A stretch of 64,000 bases of DNA from Urechidicola vernalis (lineage in GTDB: Bacteria > Bacteroidota > Bacteroidia > Flavobacteriales > Flavobacteriaceae): positions 186,001-250,000 of the forward strand of contig NZ_JAVRHV010000003.1 of the NCBI RefSeq assembly GCF_031846385.1, read 5' to 3'. Position 1 is the first letter of the stretch, and each line of letters begins with the position of its first letter. Under the pieces are notes generated by a model. The model ran no database searches. It saw only the letters and a program-made list of their open reading frames with translations, and was not told the DNA's origin. This document shows positions 27,481 to 37,330 of this stretch, piece after piece. The position numbers and the translations under genes are program-made.

Positions 27481-29514
27481 ATGTTAAAGATGTTTCGGTT
27501 TGTTCCCGGGCAATTTTGTTTTTTCTTAATTGCTGGTATTTTGGTTGGCTCTAATTTTAAAGTTGAACCGAAATATTTATTTCCCATTCTTCTGATTTTA
27601 CTGAGTTGTTTACTAGTGTCATATTATTTTTCAAATAAAACATTTCAGCGTAAACACCATTTTAATTTCATTGCATATGCGCTCGTTTTAGTAATTGGAA
27701 TAACTTCAACTTCAATTCATAAAGATAAATTCTATAAAAATCATTATTCATATAAACTTGACCAAAGTAATCTTGCAGAGGCTCGCATAATTGAAGTTTT
27801 GGCACCTTCAAATTATCACAACAAATATGTTGTTGAAATAGAAAGTATAAATGGTGAGAGCTTATTTGGTAAGGTTTTGTTGAATCTAGAAAAAGATAGT
27901 TTCCCCAATTATAATGTTGATAATAGGTTGTTTTTGAACCCAGAATTTCGAGAGGTTAACAAACCCTTAAATCCATATTATTTTAATTACAGGAAGTATT
28001 TAGAAAGAAAAGAAATTTATCATCAAGTTACTTCCAACAGAAGTGAAGTGTTAATGTTGACTAGTGATAAAGCGACATTTCTTGGGCTAGCTGAAGATGT
28101 TAGGAAAAGCATAAACACCGCACTTGAAAAACAAGGGTTTAAAGAAAACGAATTAGCAGTTATGAATGCGTTGCTTCTTGGGCAACGAAGTGAAGTTTCT
28201 AAAGAGTTACTCCAAAGTTACGCCAATGCTGGAGCCATCCATATTTTAGCATTGTCCGGATTGCATGTTGGAATTATTCTATTGTTGCTGAATTTTATTT
28301 TAAAGCCAATAGAAAGGCTGCGTTTTGGTAAATCATTAAAGTTGATTTTGATTATAGTGTTTCTATGGTCCTTTGCATTTGTGGCGGGTATGTCGCCTTC
28401 AATTATAAGAGCAGTCACCATGTTTACAGCAGTTGCCATTGGGTGGCAATCGAAACGACCTACAAATGTGTTCCACACTTTGGTAATGTCTATGTTTGTA
28501 TTATTGCTATTTAGACCAAGTTTTTTATTCGAAGTCGGGTTTCAATTAAGTTATCTAGCCGTTTATGCAATTGTTTTAATTCAACCTTTAATTTATAATA
28601 TTTGGAAACCAAAATTCAAGACCTCGGATTACTTATGGCAGTTATTAACGGTTTCTATAGCAGCGCAATTAGGAGTTCTCCCTTTAAGTTTGTTCTATTT
28701 TCATCAGTTTCCAGGATTGTTCTTTTTATCTAATTTAATAATCATTCCGTTTCTAGGTTTTATTTTAGGATGTGGTTTTTTGGTAATTATTCTTTCTTTA
28801 TTAAACCTGTTACCCAAACAATTATTTGAATTGTATAATGAAGTTATTAGTTACATGAATTCAGCAGTTGATTGGATTGGTAGACAGGAGTCCTTTTTAT
28901 TTCAAGAAATTCCGATGACTTTACTAAAAATGCTAGCCTGTTATCTTTTTTTGGTGGCATTGATTTCAATTTTTAAAAGATGGACTTTTTCAAGAATGAT
29001 GTTTTTACTGAGTTCTATTTTGATGTTACAAGGTGTTGTTATATATGAAGAATACAATGTCAAATCAAAAAATGAATGGATTGTTTTTTACAAATCTAGA
29101 CAGTCAATTTTTGGGAAAAGAATAGGGGGGAATGTAAAAATAAATCATTCCTTAGATTCGACTCAAGTTTTGGAGGAGAACATATTAAAACAATATAACT
29201 TAGGAGTTGGAAATATTGATTTGATTGCTAAAAATGAAATGATTAAAGTTGATATGTTTAGAGATCAAACCATTTTGATTATTGACAGTCTGGGGCTGTA
29301 TAAAGTTCCTGAAATGAACCCTTTAATAGTAGTGTTAATAGAATCTCCCAAAGTAAATTTAGAAAGAGTATTAGAAAGTTTGCAACCAAAAATTATTGTT
29401 GCCGATGGTTCAAATTACAAGTCTTATGTTCAGAGATGGGAAGAAACTTGTATTCAACAAAAAACTCCTTTTCACTATACAGGGAAAAAAGGAGCTTTCG
29501 TATTAAAAAATTGA
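27481..29514 (+). CDS. comEC: ComEC/Rec2-family DNA uptake channel protein
   Basis: 677-residue membrane protein. N-terminal TM hairpin and DUF4131-like domain (about 1-180), then the Competence domain: AIHILALSGLHVGIILLLLN (about 252-271), FAFVAGMSPSIIRAVTMF and FLFEVGFQLSYLAVYAIV are family signatures. About ten TM segments. The last 150 residues show no HxHxDH motif, so the metallo-beta-lactamase domain of full-length ComEC is absent or very degenerate; shortened forms are usual in Bacteroidota. It is 30 bases after lpxB. Confidence 0.9.
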   Translation: MLKMFRFVPGQFCFFLIAGILVGSNFKVEPKYLFPILLILLSCLLVSYYFSNKTFQRKHHFNFIAYALVLVIGITSTSIHKDKFYKNHYSYKLDQSNLAEARIIEVLAPSNYHNKYVVEIESINGESLFGKVLLNLEKDSFPNYNVDNRLFLNPEFREVNKPLNPYYFNYRKYLERKEIYHQVTSNRSEVLMLTSDKATFLGLAEDVRKSINTALEKQGFKENELAVMNALLLGQRSEVSKELLQSYANAGAIHILALSGLHVGIILLLLNFILKPIERLRFGKSLKLILIIVFLWSFAFVAGMSPSIIRAVTMFTAVAIGWQSKRPTNVFHTLVMSMFVLLLFRPSFLFEVGFQLSYLAVYAIVLIQPLIYNIWKPKFKTSDYLWQLLTVSIAAQLGVLPLSLFYFHQFPGLFFLSNLIIIPFLGFILGCGFLVIILSLLNLLPKQLFELYNEVISYMNSAVDWIGRQESFLFQEIPMTLLKMLACYLFLVALISIFKRWTFSRMMFLLSSILMLQGVVIYEEYNVKSKNEWIVFYKSRQSIFGKRIGGNVKINHSLDSTQVLEENILKQYNLGVGNIDLIAKNEMIKVDMFRDQTILIIDSLGLYKVPEMNPLIVVLIESPKVNLERVLESLQPKIIVADGSNYKSYVQRWEETCIQQKTPFHYTGKKGAFVLKN

Positions 29515-29517
29515 ATT

Positions 29518-31062
29518 CTATCTAATACCGTGCATTAATTTTTTCATTAATGGATTTAACAAGATTAAAATCAATCCTGCCGTAATTGGAACAATAGTGA
29601 AAATTAAAAAGAAATAAGACATTGAATACTGTTCTACAATTGCATCAATAGATCCGCCAACCCAATGTGCAATTTTATTACCCGCAGCAATTGCTAAATA
29701 CCATACGCCAAACATAACTCCAATCTTTTTTGGAGGAACTAATTTTGATACATATGAAAGCCCTACAGGTGACAAACATAGTTCACCCATTGTATGTAAC
29801 AGATAAGCCAAAACGAGCCATATTAAACTAACAGATGCTGTTTTAGCACCTTGAGGAATAGTACTAGACCCATAGGCCAATGCCCCAAATCCTATACCAA
29901 GTAATAGCATTCCGATTCCAAATTTCATGGCGGCAGATGGGTTGTATTTACTTTCCCACCATTTAGAGAACAATGGTGCAAGACCAATAATAAACAAGGA
30001 GTTTAAAATTAAAAACCATGACGCTTCAATTTCTGCTTTGTCGCCCGGTAGAATGACGGTTAATTTCCAAATCGCAATCCCCCAAATACTTAAAAAACTA
30101 ATTCCTAACGTAATATTGGACAAGGATATAGACTTAAAGGTTTGAGCAAATAATTTTAGTAAAACCCAGGATATTATACCTAATGGAACTACGGTTATTA
30201 GTGTGTCAATTATTTTAAAGGTTAAAGCCGAATTGCCGGTTAAAGCACGTTGTGTATAATCACGGGCAAAGATATTCATAGATCCACTGGCTTGCTCAAA
30301 TGCCGCCCAAAAGAACACTACAAAAAAGGCTAAAATCCCTACAACTATATATCTATCTCTCTGAACATTTGCTGGTACAGTCTCTATTTTAGGATCTAAT
30401 TCTGTTTCCTTTTCTTCAGTATTGTTTTTGGTCGGCTCAACACCAACTTTTTCAAAAATACTACGACCAAACCAAAATTGAAGCGTCCCTAAGAACATAA
30501 ATATTCCTGCTAATCCAAAACCCCAAGAATAACTTAGGTTAGTCGCTAAAAAACCACATAAAAGAACTCCTAAGAATCCGCCTGAATTTACACCCATGTA
30601 AAAAATAGTAAAAGCGCCATCTTTTCTTTCCGGATATTTATCATACAATCCGCTTACTACAGAAGTTACATTTGGTTTAAATAATCCGTTACCAGCAATT
30701 AGTAAACCTACACCAACGTAGAACATAATTTCAGTTTCAAATGCTAACGAAGCATGGCCTAGTGTCATTAAGAAAGCACCTAATGCTACAGCTTTTTGAT
30801 AACCTGTAAATTTATCCGCTATCCAGCCTCCAATAATTGGTGTTAGGTATACCGAACTTGTATAAATTCCTAATAGACCTAAGGCTCTTTCACGGGTCCA
30901 TTCCCAACCGCCATCAGTAAATGATGCTGTAAGAAATAATACGAATATGGCACGCATACCATAATATGAAAAGCGTTCCCACATTTCTGTGAAAAATAAA
31001 ACGAACAGGGCGGGTTTATGGCCTAGGAGGCTGAACTCATTTTTTTCTAAGGTTGCGCTCAT
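29518..31062 (-). CDS. POT-family proton-coupled oligopeptide transporter
   Basis: 514 residues, about 14 TM segments. The EMWERFSYYGMRAIFVLF segment (about 26-43) is the ExxERFxYYG proton-coupling motif, and FYMGVNSGGFLGVLLCGFLA the PTR2 signature. GELCLSPVGLSYVSKLVP near the C-terminus is typical. Imports di- and tripeptides with protons. It converges with comEC (3 bases between stops) and follows a second POT gene on its own strand. Confidence 0.94.
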   Translation of the reverse strand: MSATLEKNEFSLLGHKPALFVLFFTEMWERFSYYGMRAIFVLFLTASFTDGGWEWTRERALGLLGIYTSSVYLTPIIGGWIADKFTGYQKAVALGAFLMTLGHASLAFETEIMFYVGVGLLIAGNGLFKPNVTSVVSGLYDKYPERKDGAFTIFYMGVNSGGFLGVLLCGFLATNLSYSWGFGLAGIFMFLGTLQFWFGRSIFEKVGVEPTKNNTEEKETELDPKIETVPANVQRDRYIVVGILAFFVVFFWAAFEQASGSMNIFARDYTQRALTGNSALTFKIIDTLITVVPLGIISWVLLKLFAQTFKSISLSNITLGISFLSIWGIAIWKLTVILPGDKAEIEASWFLILNSLFIIGLAPLFSKWWESKYNPSAAMKFGIGMLLLGIGFGALAYGSSTIPQGAKTASVSLIWLVLAYLLHTMGELCLSPVGLSYVSKLVPPKKIGVMFGVWYLAIAAGNKIAHWVGGSIDAIVEQYSMSYFFLIFTIVPITAGLILILLNPLMKKLMHGIR

Positions 31063-31087
31063 GTTTTAAAATTTAAGAGTAAAGAAA

Positions 31088-31114
31088 AAGCCTTCTGAAG
31101 AATTCAGAAGGCTT
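31088..31114 (-). terminator. Terminator between the two POT genes
   Basis: 12-bp perfect arms AAGCCTTCTGAA (31088-31099) and TTCAGAAGGCTT (31103-31114) with a three-base loop; read on the minus strand a T-rich tract follows. Confidence 0.9.
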
Positions 31115-31124
31115 AAATATTTTT

Positions 31125-32660
31125 TTAGTGGACGTTGCCCATTAGTTTTTTCATTAACGGAGAGAAAATAACAACAATAATTCCAGCGCCTAATGCGTAT
31201 TGGGCAATTAAGCCAAATCCATCTGTGTAAATACCTAAAGTATCTAACCCGCCAACGTTAGCATCTGTACTTTCAATTGCCAATTGTTTTGAAATGAATC
31301 CAACAATTTGGAATGCATATGCAGATGATAAGAACCAAATTCCCATCATAAAAGCGACAATCCTCTTTGGTGATAAATCAGTTATTTTAGACAGACCAAC
31401 TGGAGACATAAATAATTCACCTATTGATAATATAAAGTACATTATCAATAAGTATGCAAATGGAACCATACCGTTTTCATCAGCACTTCCTTTACTTATA
31501 GATAAAATATAAAAACATACCCCAGCCATAATCAACCCAAAACCAAATTTATAAGGTGTTCTAGGATTTAATCCTTTTTTAGATAAATAGCCCCATAATA
31601 AGGAGATCGGAATTGCCAAAATTATGATAAACATTGAGTTTAACGAATTGGTTTGTGCTGCAGTCATGATTCCGTCTAAAGCAACATTTCTGGCTGCAAA
31701 TAAGGTAATAACGCTTCCTGATAATTCATGGAACCCCCAGAACATGGTCATGAAGAATGTAATAAGAACGGCCATGAATAATTTTTTACGTTCTTCTAAA
31801 GTAGCATTGAACATAATTTTTCCTAGATATACCAGAATTGAAATTCCGATAATTTTAAATAGAAGACCTACAATCGTTTCATCTCCTAAAAATGTCTCGC
31901 CGCCAGCAATTGCTTCATATGCAGAAAGGATATATGCAATTAAAGGGACAGCTAATACTGAAATTACAGGAATCAAAGTTTTTTGAGGAATTCCAAATAC
32001 TTTTTTCTCAAATACTTCCTGGTTTGGAGGTAATCCTTTATTTCCAAAAATATTCTTTTTTATTCCGCTCCAAAAGAAAATTAGTCCGGTTAACATTCCT
32101 ATTCCTGCCAAACCAAATCCATAATGGTATCCGTATTCCATTGCAAGCCAACCACAAAGTAGAGGTGCAATCCATCCACCAATATTTATTCCCATGTAGA
32201 AAATAGTAAAACCAGAATCTTTACGAACATCTCCATCTTTATAAAGGGCCCCAACAAAAGTTGAAATATTAGGTTTAAAGAACCCATTCCCAACAATAAT
32301 AAATGCAAGTGCTAAAAAAAATGCCAGATCGTTTTCTATAGCTAAAACAAAATGACCAACAGCCATTAAAATTCCACCTAAAAATATCGAACTACGCATT
32401 CCTAAAATTTTATCAGAAATTTGCCCTCCAATTACGGTCGATGCATATACCATTGATCCGTATGAAGCGTAGACTACAGCGGTTGCATAATCTCTATTTG
32501 AAAGTGATTGAAAAATTTCATCAACCATATAAAGCGTTAATAACGCTCTCATCCCATAGAAACTAAAACGTTCCCAGAGTTCAGCAAAAAATAAGTAAAA
32601 AAGTCCTTTTGGGTGTCCGAACATCTGAGGTTCTTGTGTGTTTACGGCAGTATCTGACAT
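31125..32660 (-). CDS. POT-family proton-coupled oligopeptide transporter (second copy)
   Basis: 511 residues, paralogue of the gene downstream. ELWERFSFYGMRALLTLY carries the ExxERFxYYG motif with one change (F for Y), and FYMGINIGGWIAPLLCGWLA is the PTR2 signature. GELFMSPVGLSKITDLSP matches the same position as in the other copy. The two differ enough in sequence to be an old duplication, possibly with different peptide preferences. Confidence 0.94.
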   Translation of the reverse strand: MSDTAVNTQEPQMFGHPKGLFYLFFAELWERFSFYGMRALLTLYMVDEIFQSLSNRDYATAVVYASYGSMVYASTVIGGQISDKILGMRSSIFLGGILMAVGHFVLAIENDLAFFLALAFIIVGNGFFKPNISTFVGALYKDGDVRKDSGFTIFYMGINIGGWIAPLLCGWLAMEYGYHYGFGLAGIGMLTGLIFFWSGIKKNIFGNKGLPPNQEVFEKKVFGIPQKTLIPVISVLAVPLIAYILSAYEAIAGGETFLGDETIVGLLFKIIGISILVYLGKIMFNATLEERKKLFMAVLITFFMTMFWGFHELSGSVITLFAARNVALDGIMTAAQTNSLNSMFIIILAIPISLLWGYLSKKGLNPRTPYKFGFGLIMAGVCFYILSISKGSADENGMVPFAYLLIMYFILSIGELFMSPVGLSKITDLSPKRIVAFMMGIWFLSSAYAFQIVGFISKQLAIESTDANVGGLDTLGIYTDGFGLIAQYALGAGIIVVIFSPLMKKLMGNVH

Positions 32661-32856
32661 AGTGTGTTGTTGAAGTTTAAAATAATAAAATTGTAATATT
32701 CTTTATTTAGAGCAGTTTTTTTTGATTTAATGCCCCTAAAAGTAATTAAATTTTATGGAACGTAGTAAATCGACCCAATGTTACAAATTTTCCTTTGATT
32801 TTATGCGCGTTCTTTTTTTTAGTTTTTCACAAAAGTAAATTCATTAATTTTTGAGT

Positions 32857-32864
32857 TACCTTTG
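32857..32864 (+). promoter_or_regulatory. Putative -7 promoter element for HMG-CoA reductase
   Basis: TACCTTTG fits TAnnTTTG, 24 bases upstream of the ATG at 32889. The rest of the 228-base divergent gap is AT-rich without other clear signals. Confidence 0.45.
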
Positions 32865-32888
32865 AAGCTTCAATTTTAGATTAGTGAC

Positions 32889-34163
32889 ATGACTAAAACC
32901 GTAAGTGGATTTTCAAAATTTACGAAAGAAGAAAAATTAAATTGGGTGGTTAAAACCTTTTTTAACAATGAAAAGAATACAAAGGAAATATTGCATCAAT
33001 ACTGGAATTCTAATAAGGTATTACAGGATTTACACGATGACTTTATAGAGAATACAATTTCAAATTTCTATTTACCATTGGGTGTTGCTCCTAATTTTGT
33101 TATTAATGGTAAGGAGTTTGCTATTCCCATGGTTATTGAAGAAAGTTCTGTTGTTGCAGCGGCCTCTTTGGTAGCCAAGTTTTGGAGTACAAGAGGAGGT
33201 TTTAAAGCAGAGGTGCTTTCAACTACTAAAATTGGACAGGTTCATTTTATGCATAATGGCGCTTTTAATGATTTAGAAGCATATTTTGTATCTAAAAAAG
33301 AAGACCTGTTGTCCGCGACTGAATCCATAACTAAAAACATGCGTAAGCGTGGAGGTGGAATTTTGGATATTGAGTTGCGCGATAGAACTTCGGAACTAGA
33401 AAATTATTATCAATTGCATGTTACTTTTGAAACGGTTGATTCAATGGGAGCGAACTTTATCAATTCGTGTTTAGAAGCTATTGCTGAAGAATTTGAGAAA
33501 GATGATATTCAAATAGTAATGTCCATTCTTTCAAATTATGTTCCAGAATGTTTGGTGCGCGCAGAGGTAAGTTGTCCTGTGGATAGATTGTATGGTGAAA
33601 ACGCTGAATTTTTGGCGCAAAAGTTTAAACAAGCGGTGGATATCGCTAATGCTGAGCCTCATCGGGCAGTGACTCATAATAAAGGAATTATGAACGGAAT
33701 TGACGCCGTAGTCATCGCAACAGGTAATGATTTCAGAGCAATAGAATCCGGTGCGCATGCGTATGCTGCCAGAAGTGGACGATATAAGAGTTTATCTAAT
33801 TGTGAAATAAAGAATGGTGTTTTTAAATTTTGGATTGAAATTCCATTGGCGTTGGGAACCGTTGGAGGTCTTACGAGTATACATCCATTGTCTAAGTTTT
33901 CTTTAGACTTATTGCAAAATCCGTCTGCAAAAGAATTAATGGAAATTATTGCAGTTGCAGGTTTGGCACAGAATTTTGCTGCTTTAAGAGCACTAACTAC
34001 TACTGGTATTCAGCACGGACATATGAAAATGCATTTATCTAATATAATAAAGCAATTAGATGCAACGGAAGAAGAAAAAACGTATTTGCTGAATTACTTT
34101 GCAAATAAGCAAGTGTCTCATAGTGCAGTTGTGGAGGCCTATAATAATTTGAAGAATAAGTAA
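32889..34163 (+). CDS. Hydroxymethylglutaryl-CoA reductase, class II
   Basis: 424 residues. The class II (Pseudomonas mevalonii-type) catalytic residues can be placed: E84 in MVIEESSVVAAAS, K265 in VTHNKGIMNG, D281 in ATGNDFRA and H378 in GIQHGHMKMH. Class II enzymes were first called degradative, but organisms using the mevalonate route for isoprenoids also carry them, and the neighbouring GHMP kinase points to biosynthesis: HMG-CoA plus reductant to mevalonate. The short gap to the kinase is filled by a palindromic repeat. Confidence 0.93.
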   Translation: MTKTVSGFSKFTKEEKLNWVVKTFFNNEKNTKEILHQYWNSNKVLQDLHDDFIENTISNFYLPLGVAPNFVINGKEFAIPMVIEESSVVAAASLVAKFWSTRGGFKAEVLSTTKIGQVHFMHNGAFNDLEAYFVSKKEDLLSATESITKNMRKRGGGILDIELRDRTSELENYYQLHVTFETVDSMGANFINSCLEAIAEEFEKDDIQIVMSILSNYVPECLVRAEVSCPVDRLYGENAEFLAQKFKQAVDIANAEPHRAVTHNKGIMNGIDAVVIATGNDFRAIESGAHAYAARSGRYKSLSNCEIKNGVFKFWIEIPLALGTVGGLTSIHPLSKFSLDLLQNPSAKELMEIIAVAGLAQNFAALRALTTTGIQHGHMKMHLSNIIKQLDATEEEKTYLLNYFANKQVSHSAVVEAYNNLKNK

Positions 34164-34166
34164 TAT

Positions 34167-34226
34167 TGTCATATTGAGCGAAGCGAGATATCTTTTACAA
34201 GATTCTTCACGATGTTCAGAATGACA
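34167..34226. repeat. REP-like palindromic repeat between HMGR and GHMP kinase
   Basis: Imperfect inverted repeat: outer arms TGTCAT (34167-34172) and ATGACA (34221-34226), inner arms ATCTT (34190-34194) and AAGAT (34199-34203) around a four-base loop. Between them is TTGAGCGAAGCGAGA, facing TTCTTCACGATGTTCAG. The wording resembles the dispersed GTCATTCTGAGCGAAGCGAAGAATCT family found in many Bacteroidota intergenic regions. Only one copy is in this window. Confidence 0.75.
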
Positions 34227-34240
34227 GCAATCTATTATCA

Positions 34241-35170
34241 TTGAAAAAATACTATAGTAACGGAAAATTATTATTATCTGCCGAATATCTGGTTTTAGAT
34301 GGAGCAGTAGCATTGGCAATTCCAACCAAGTATGGACAGGATTTGGTGGTAGAACCTATTAAAGAGCCAGTGCTTGTTTGGGAGAGTTATGATGTTGATG
34401 AAAATTGTTGGTTCCAAGCCGAATTTAGATTGCCAGATTTAAGAATAATAAATGAAGCTTTTGATGCTAATTTTGAGGATTCAAAAGAATCCATTGCGCA
34501 AACGCTTCATAGAATATTACTAGCGTCAAGAGAAATGAATCCTAAGTTCTTAAATGAAACAGGTGGTTTATTGGTTAAAACAAATTTGTCTTTTCCACGA
34601 GATTGGGGTTTAGGAACATCCTCTACATTAATTAATAATATTGCCCAATGGGCTGATGTAAATGCGTTTTTATTGTTGCAAAAATCATTTGGAGGGAGTG
34701 GTTATGATATCGCTTGTGCTCAAAACGATAGTCCAATTACTTATCAAATTTTAAATGACAATTACAAAGTCGTTCCATTGGATTTTAAACCACCATTTGC
34801 CGATAAATTGTTTTTCGTTCACCTAAACCAAAAACAAGATAGTAAAAAGGGGATCAAAAGATATAGAGAAAGAAATGGTTTGGAATCAAATGCATTTGAT
34901 ATGATAAATGAAATTACAGAACAAATGATTCATTGTAATCAGTTAAAGAGGTTTGAAGATTTGATTGTTAGGCATGAAGAATTAATTTCAGAAATAATTC
35001 AGAATAAACCTATAAAAGAAATTGTTTTTGGAGATTATTTTGGAGCGATTAAAAGTTTAGGTGCTTGGGGCGGAGATTTTGTTTTGGCAACGGGTAATGA
35101 TAGCACTCCGGCTTATTTTAAATCAAAAGGGTTTGAAACAGTAATCCCATATAATGACATGATTTTATGA
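34241..35170 (+). CDS. GYDIA-family GHMP kinase (mevalonate-pathway type)
   Basis: 309 residues. KLLLSAEYLVLDGAVALAIP at the N-terminus is the GHMP substrate-side motif, and GLGTSSTLINN (about 126-136) the ATP loop. GGSGYDIACA (about 149-158) gives the family its name. Likely a mevalonate or phosphomevalonate kinase substitute, given HMG-CoA reductase just upstream; the exact step is not proven. The start is TTG at 34241: no in-frame ATG precedes it and the conserved sequence begins within ten residues. Its stop overlaps the next ATG (ATGA). Confidence 0.85.
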   Translation: MKKYYSNGKLLLSAEYLVLDGAVALAIPTKYGQDLVVEPIKEPVLVWESYDVDENCWFQAEFRLPDLRIINEAFDANFEDSKESIAQTLHRILLASREMNPKFLNETGGLLVKTNLSFPRDWGLGTSSTLINNIAQWADVNAFLLLQKSFGGSGYDIACAQNDSPITYQILNDNYKVVPLDFKPPFADKLFFVHLNQKQDSKKGIKRYRERNGLESNAFDMINEITEQMIHCNQLKRFEDLIVRHEELISEIIQNKPIKEIVFGDYFGAIKSLGAWGGDFVLATGNDSTPAYFKSKGFETVIPYNDMIL

Positions 35171-36378
35171 GTAAAATAATAATCATAGGTGGAGGTGCTG
35201 CTGGTTATTTTGCGGCGATTACTGCAGCAGAAGCGAATACTGAAGCAGAAGTGATGATCCTTGAAAAAGGGAAAAGTGGATTGCAAAAAGTAAAGATTTC
35301 CGGCGGAGGACGTTGTAATGTAACACATGCTTGCTTTACACCAAGAGAATTGGTGGAATTTTACCCAAGAGGTCAACGGGAACTCCTAGGACCTTTTCAT
35401 CAGTTTATGACAGGTGATACTATGGAATGGTATGAAAATAGGGGAGTAGAATTAAAAATTGAAGACGACAATCGCATATTCCCTGTGTCTAATTCATCGC
35501 AGTCAATTATTGATTGTTTAATTGAGAGTGCTAATGAGGCAGGAGTTGAAGTGAAATTTCAGCAAAATGTTTCTACTATAGAACCCTTAGGAAATCAATT
35601 TAAAATAACAACGAGTTCTGATGTCCTAATCGCTGACAAATTATTAATTGCAGCAGGAAGTAACCCGAAGGTTTGGGAATTATGTAGATCTTTAGGACAC
35701 TCAATAGTCGAACCTGTTCCATCATTATTTACATTCAATATAAATGACCCCCGTTTAAAAGATTTAATGGGTGTTGCGGTTCCGAACGCAACGGTGAAGA
35801 TCGTAAAAACAAAATTAGAATCTTCAGGACCATTATTAATAACACATTGGGGAATGAGTGGACCTGCAGTATTGAAATTATCTGCTTTTGGCGCACGTAT
35901 TTTAGCAGATAAAAACTACCAATATAATGTTGAGGTCAATTGGTTATCTCGTGCTACGGAAAGTGTATTTAATGAGTTGAAAGAACTAAAGGGAAAACAA
36001 CCCAAAAAAGAAGTTTTAAAAAAATCTCCTTTTACTGATATATCCAGAAGACTTTGGGAGCGTTTAGGTAATATTAGTGGTGTACAAGCTCAAAATCGTT
36101 GGGCAGATTTAAGTAATAAAACACTGCAAGAAATAGCAAATCAATTAACCAAAGGAGTTTTCAATGCCAATGGTAAAAGTACATTTAAGGATGAATTTGT
36201 TACTGCTGGAGGAGTAAATTTAAAGGAAATAGACTTCAAAAGATTTGAAAGCAAATTACACCCGAATTTGTTTTTTGCAGGAGAAGTGTTGGATATTGAC
36301 GCCGTAACAGGTGGTTTTAATTTTCAAAATGCTTGGACAGGTGGATTTATTGCCGGAAATTCAATGGTCGATTCTTAA
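35167..36378 (+). CDS. BaiN/HI0933-family FAD-dependent oxidoreductase
   Basis: 403 residues, cytoplasmic flavoprotein. IIIGGGAAGYFAAITAAEA (4-22) is the FAD dinucleotide fold, ISGGGRCNVTHAC (about 44-56) and THWGMSGPAVLKLSA the family signatures, and FAGEVLDIDAVTGGFNFQNA with WTGGFIAG closes the FAD domain. Related proteins include BaiN, a bile-acid 3-dehydro-4-reductase, but most members have no known substrate. The four-base overlap with the GHMP kinase suggests joint translation. Confidence 0.9.
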   Translation: MSKIIIIGGGAAGYFAAITAAEANTEAEVMILEKGKSGLQKVKISGGGRCNVTHACFTPRELVEFYPRGQRELLGPFHQFMTGDTMEWYENRGVELKIEDDNRIFPVSNSSQSIIDCLIESANEAGVEVKFQQNVSTIEPLGNQFKITTSSDVLIADKLLIAAGSNPKVWELCRSLGHSIVEPVPSLFTFNINDPRLKDLMGVAVPNATVKIVKTKLESSGPLLITHWGMSGPAVLKLSAFGARILADKNYQYNVEVNWLSRATESVFNELKELKGKQPKKEVLKKSPFTDISRRLWERLGNISGVQAQNRWADLSNKTLQEIANQLTKGVFNANGKSTFKDEFVTAGGVNLKEIDFKRFESKLHPNLFFAGEVLDIDAVTGGFNFQNAWTGGFIAGNSMVDS

Positions 36379-36397
36379 AAAATTCGGCATTTATTAA

Positions 36398-37330
36398 TCA
36401 TTCCTCAATCAAGTATTTATCAAACCAATTTACAAATTCTTGTCGGTCTTCATTCATGTTTTGCCATCCATGATCTGCACCTGGTTTTATTTTAAGTATT
36501 AATGGGACACCAATGCTGTCGAACTTTTTTTGAATATGCTGTGATTGTTGCAATGGCACTACCTGGTCCATGTCTCCATGAATAATATATGTTGGAGCAT
36601 CATCTTTACTAACCAATTGAGCCGGAGAAACAGTAGTTATTACCTCTTTAAGTAATTTAGGATCAGCTATAGGTTTGTATACTACATTAATAGAGTCATA
36701 TTCGTGATAAGTCATGGCTCCTAAAACGTATGATTCAGCCAAAATTGGAGAATGTTCTAAATAATTCATATATGCATTTGGTTGCCCCCAGTTTAAGAAG
36801 TCGGTGGGAGGATAAAAAACAGCAACCGCTTGCACTTTAGAAGAAACCCTTCTTACGGGATTTTTGGAATTTAGATTTTTAATATCGCTAGATGTATTTA
36901 CAACCAAAGATAAATGCCCTCCCGCAGAGCCTCCAGTAATTCCAATATTGTTTGGGTCAATGTTAAACTTTTCAGAATTGAAGCGTACGTATTGAACCGC
37001 ATGTTTAATATCCAAAGCAGCCTCTGAAATATCAAATCTAGGGTTTGAACTGTGAATTGTTACAAAAACAGTATATCCGTTTTCAAGAAATGGTTCTGCA
37101 TTACTAATTTCATTTTCCAATTGCGAATAACCAGAATACCATGATCCACTTACTACCTGAACAATTCCTTTTCTATTTGCCTTTTCTGGTTTTAAAACTA
37201 TCATTGTTAAGGCCATACCGTGCTTTCTATTATAGATTACTTCTTCTTGTGTAAAAAGTGATTTTTCTTGTCCATGAATGGTGATTATTGAAAAACAACA
37301 TAATAAGATAAGCGCAAGTAATATTTTCAT
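36398..37330 (-). CDS. Secreted alpha/beta hydrolase (esterase-like)
   Basis: 310 residues from ATG 37330; a TTG seven codons upstream is possible but the ATG directly gives a normal signal peptide (KILLALILLCCFSIITIHG). The fold shows an N-terminal ISGSWYSG-type oxyanion strand (VVSGSWYSG), nucleophile elbow GGSAGGHLS (GxSxG) and a C-terminal GADHGW with the catalytic His; D in IIHGDMDQVVP is the acid. Similar to BD-FAE/esterase-lipase families acting on acyl or acetyl esters outside the cytoplasm. Substrate unknown. Confidence 0.85.
   Translation of the reverse strand: MKILLALILLCCFSIITIHGQEKSLFTQEEVIYNRKHGMALTMIVLKPEKANRKGIVQVVSGSWYSGYSQLENEISNAEPFLENGYTVFVTIHSSNPRFDISEAALDIKHAVQYVRFNSEKFNIDPNNIGITGGSAGGHLSLVVNTSSDIKNLNSKNPVRRVSSKVQAVAVFYPPTDFLNWGQPNAYMNYLEHSPILAESYVLGAMTYHEYDSINVVYKPIADPKLLKEVITTVSPAQLVSKDDAPTYIIHGDMDQVVPLQQSQHIQKKFDSIGVPLILKIKPGADHGWQNMNEDRQEFVNWFDKYLIEE

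Noticed and set aside
34056..34325. An open frame on the minus strand across the HMGR-kinase gap, with a CHSEHREES-like peptide
   Set aside because: It is a translation of the palindromic repeat and the antisense of two real genes; such peptides are a known artefact of these repeats.
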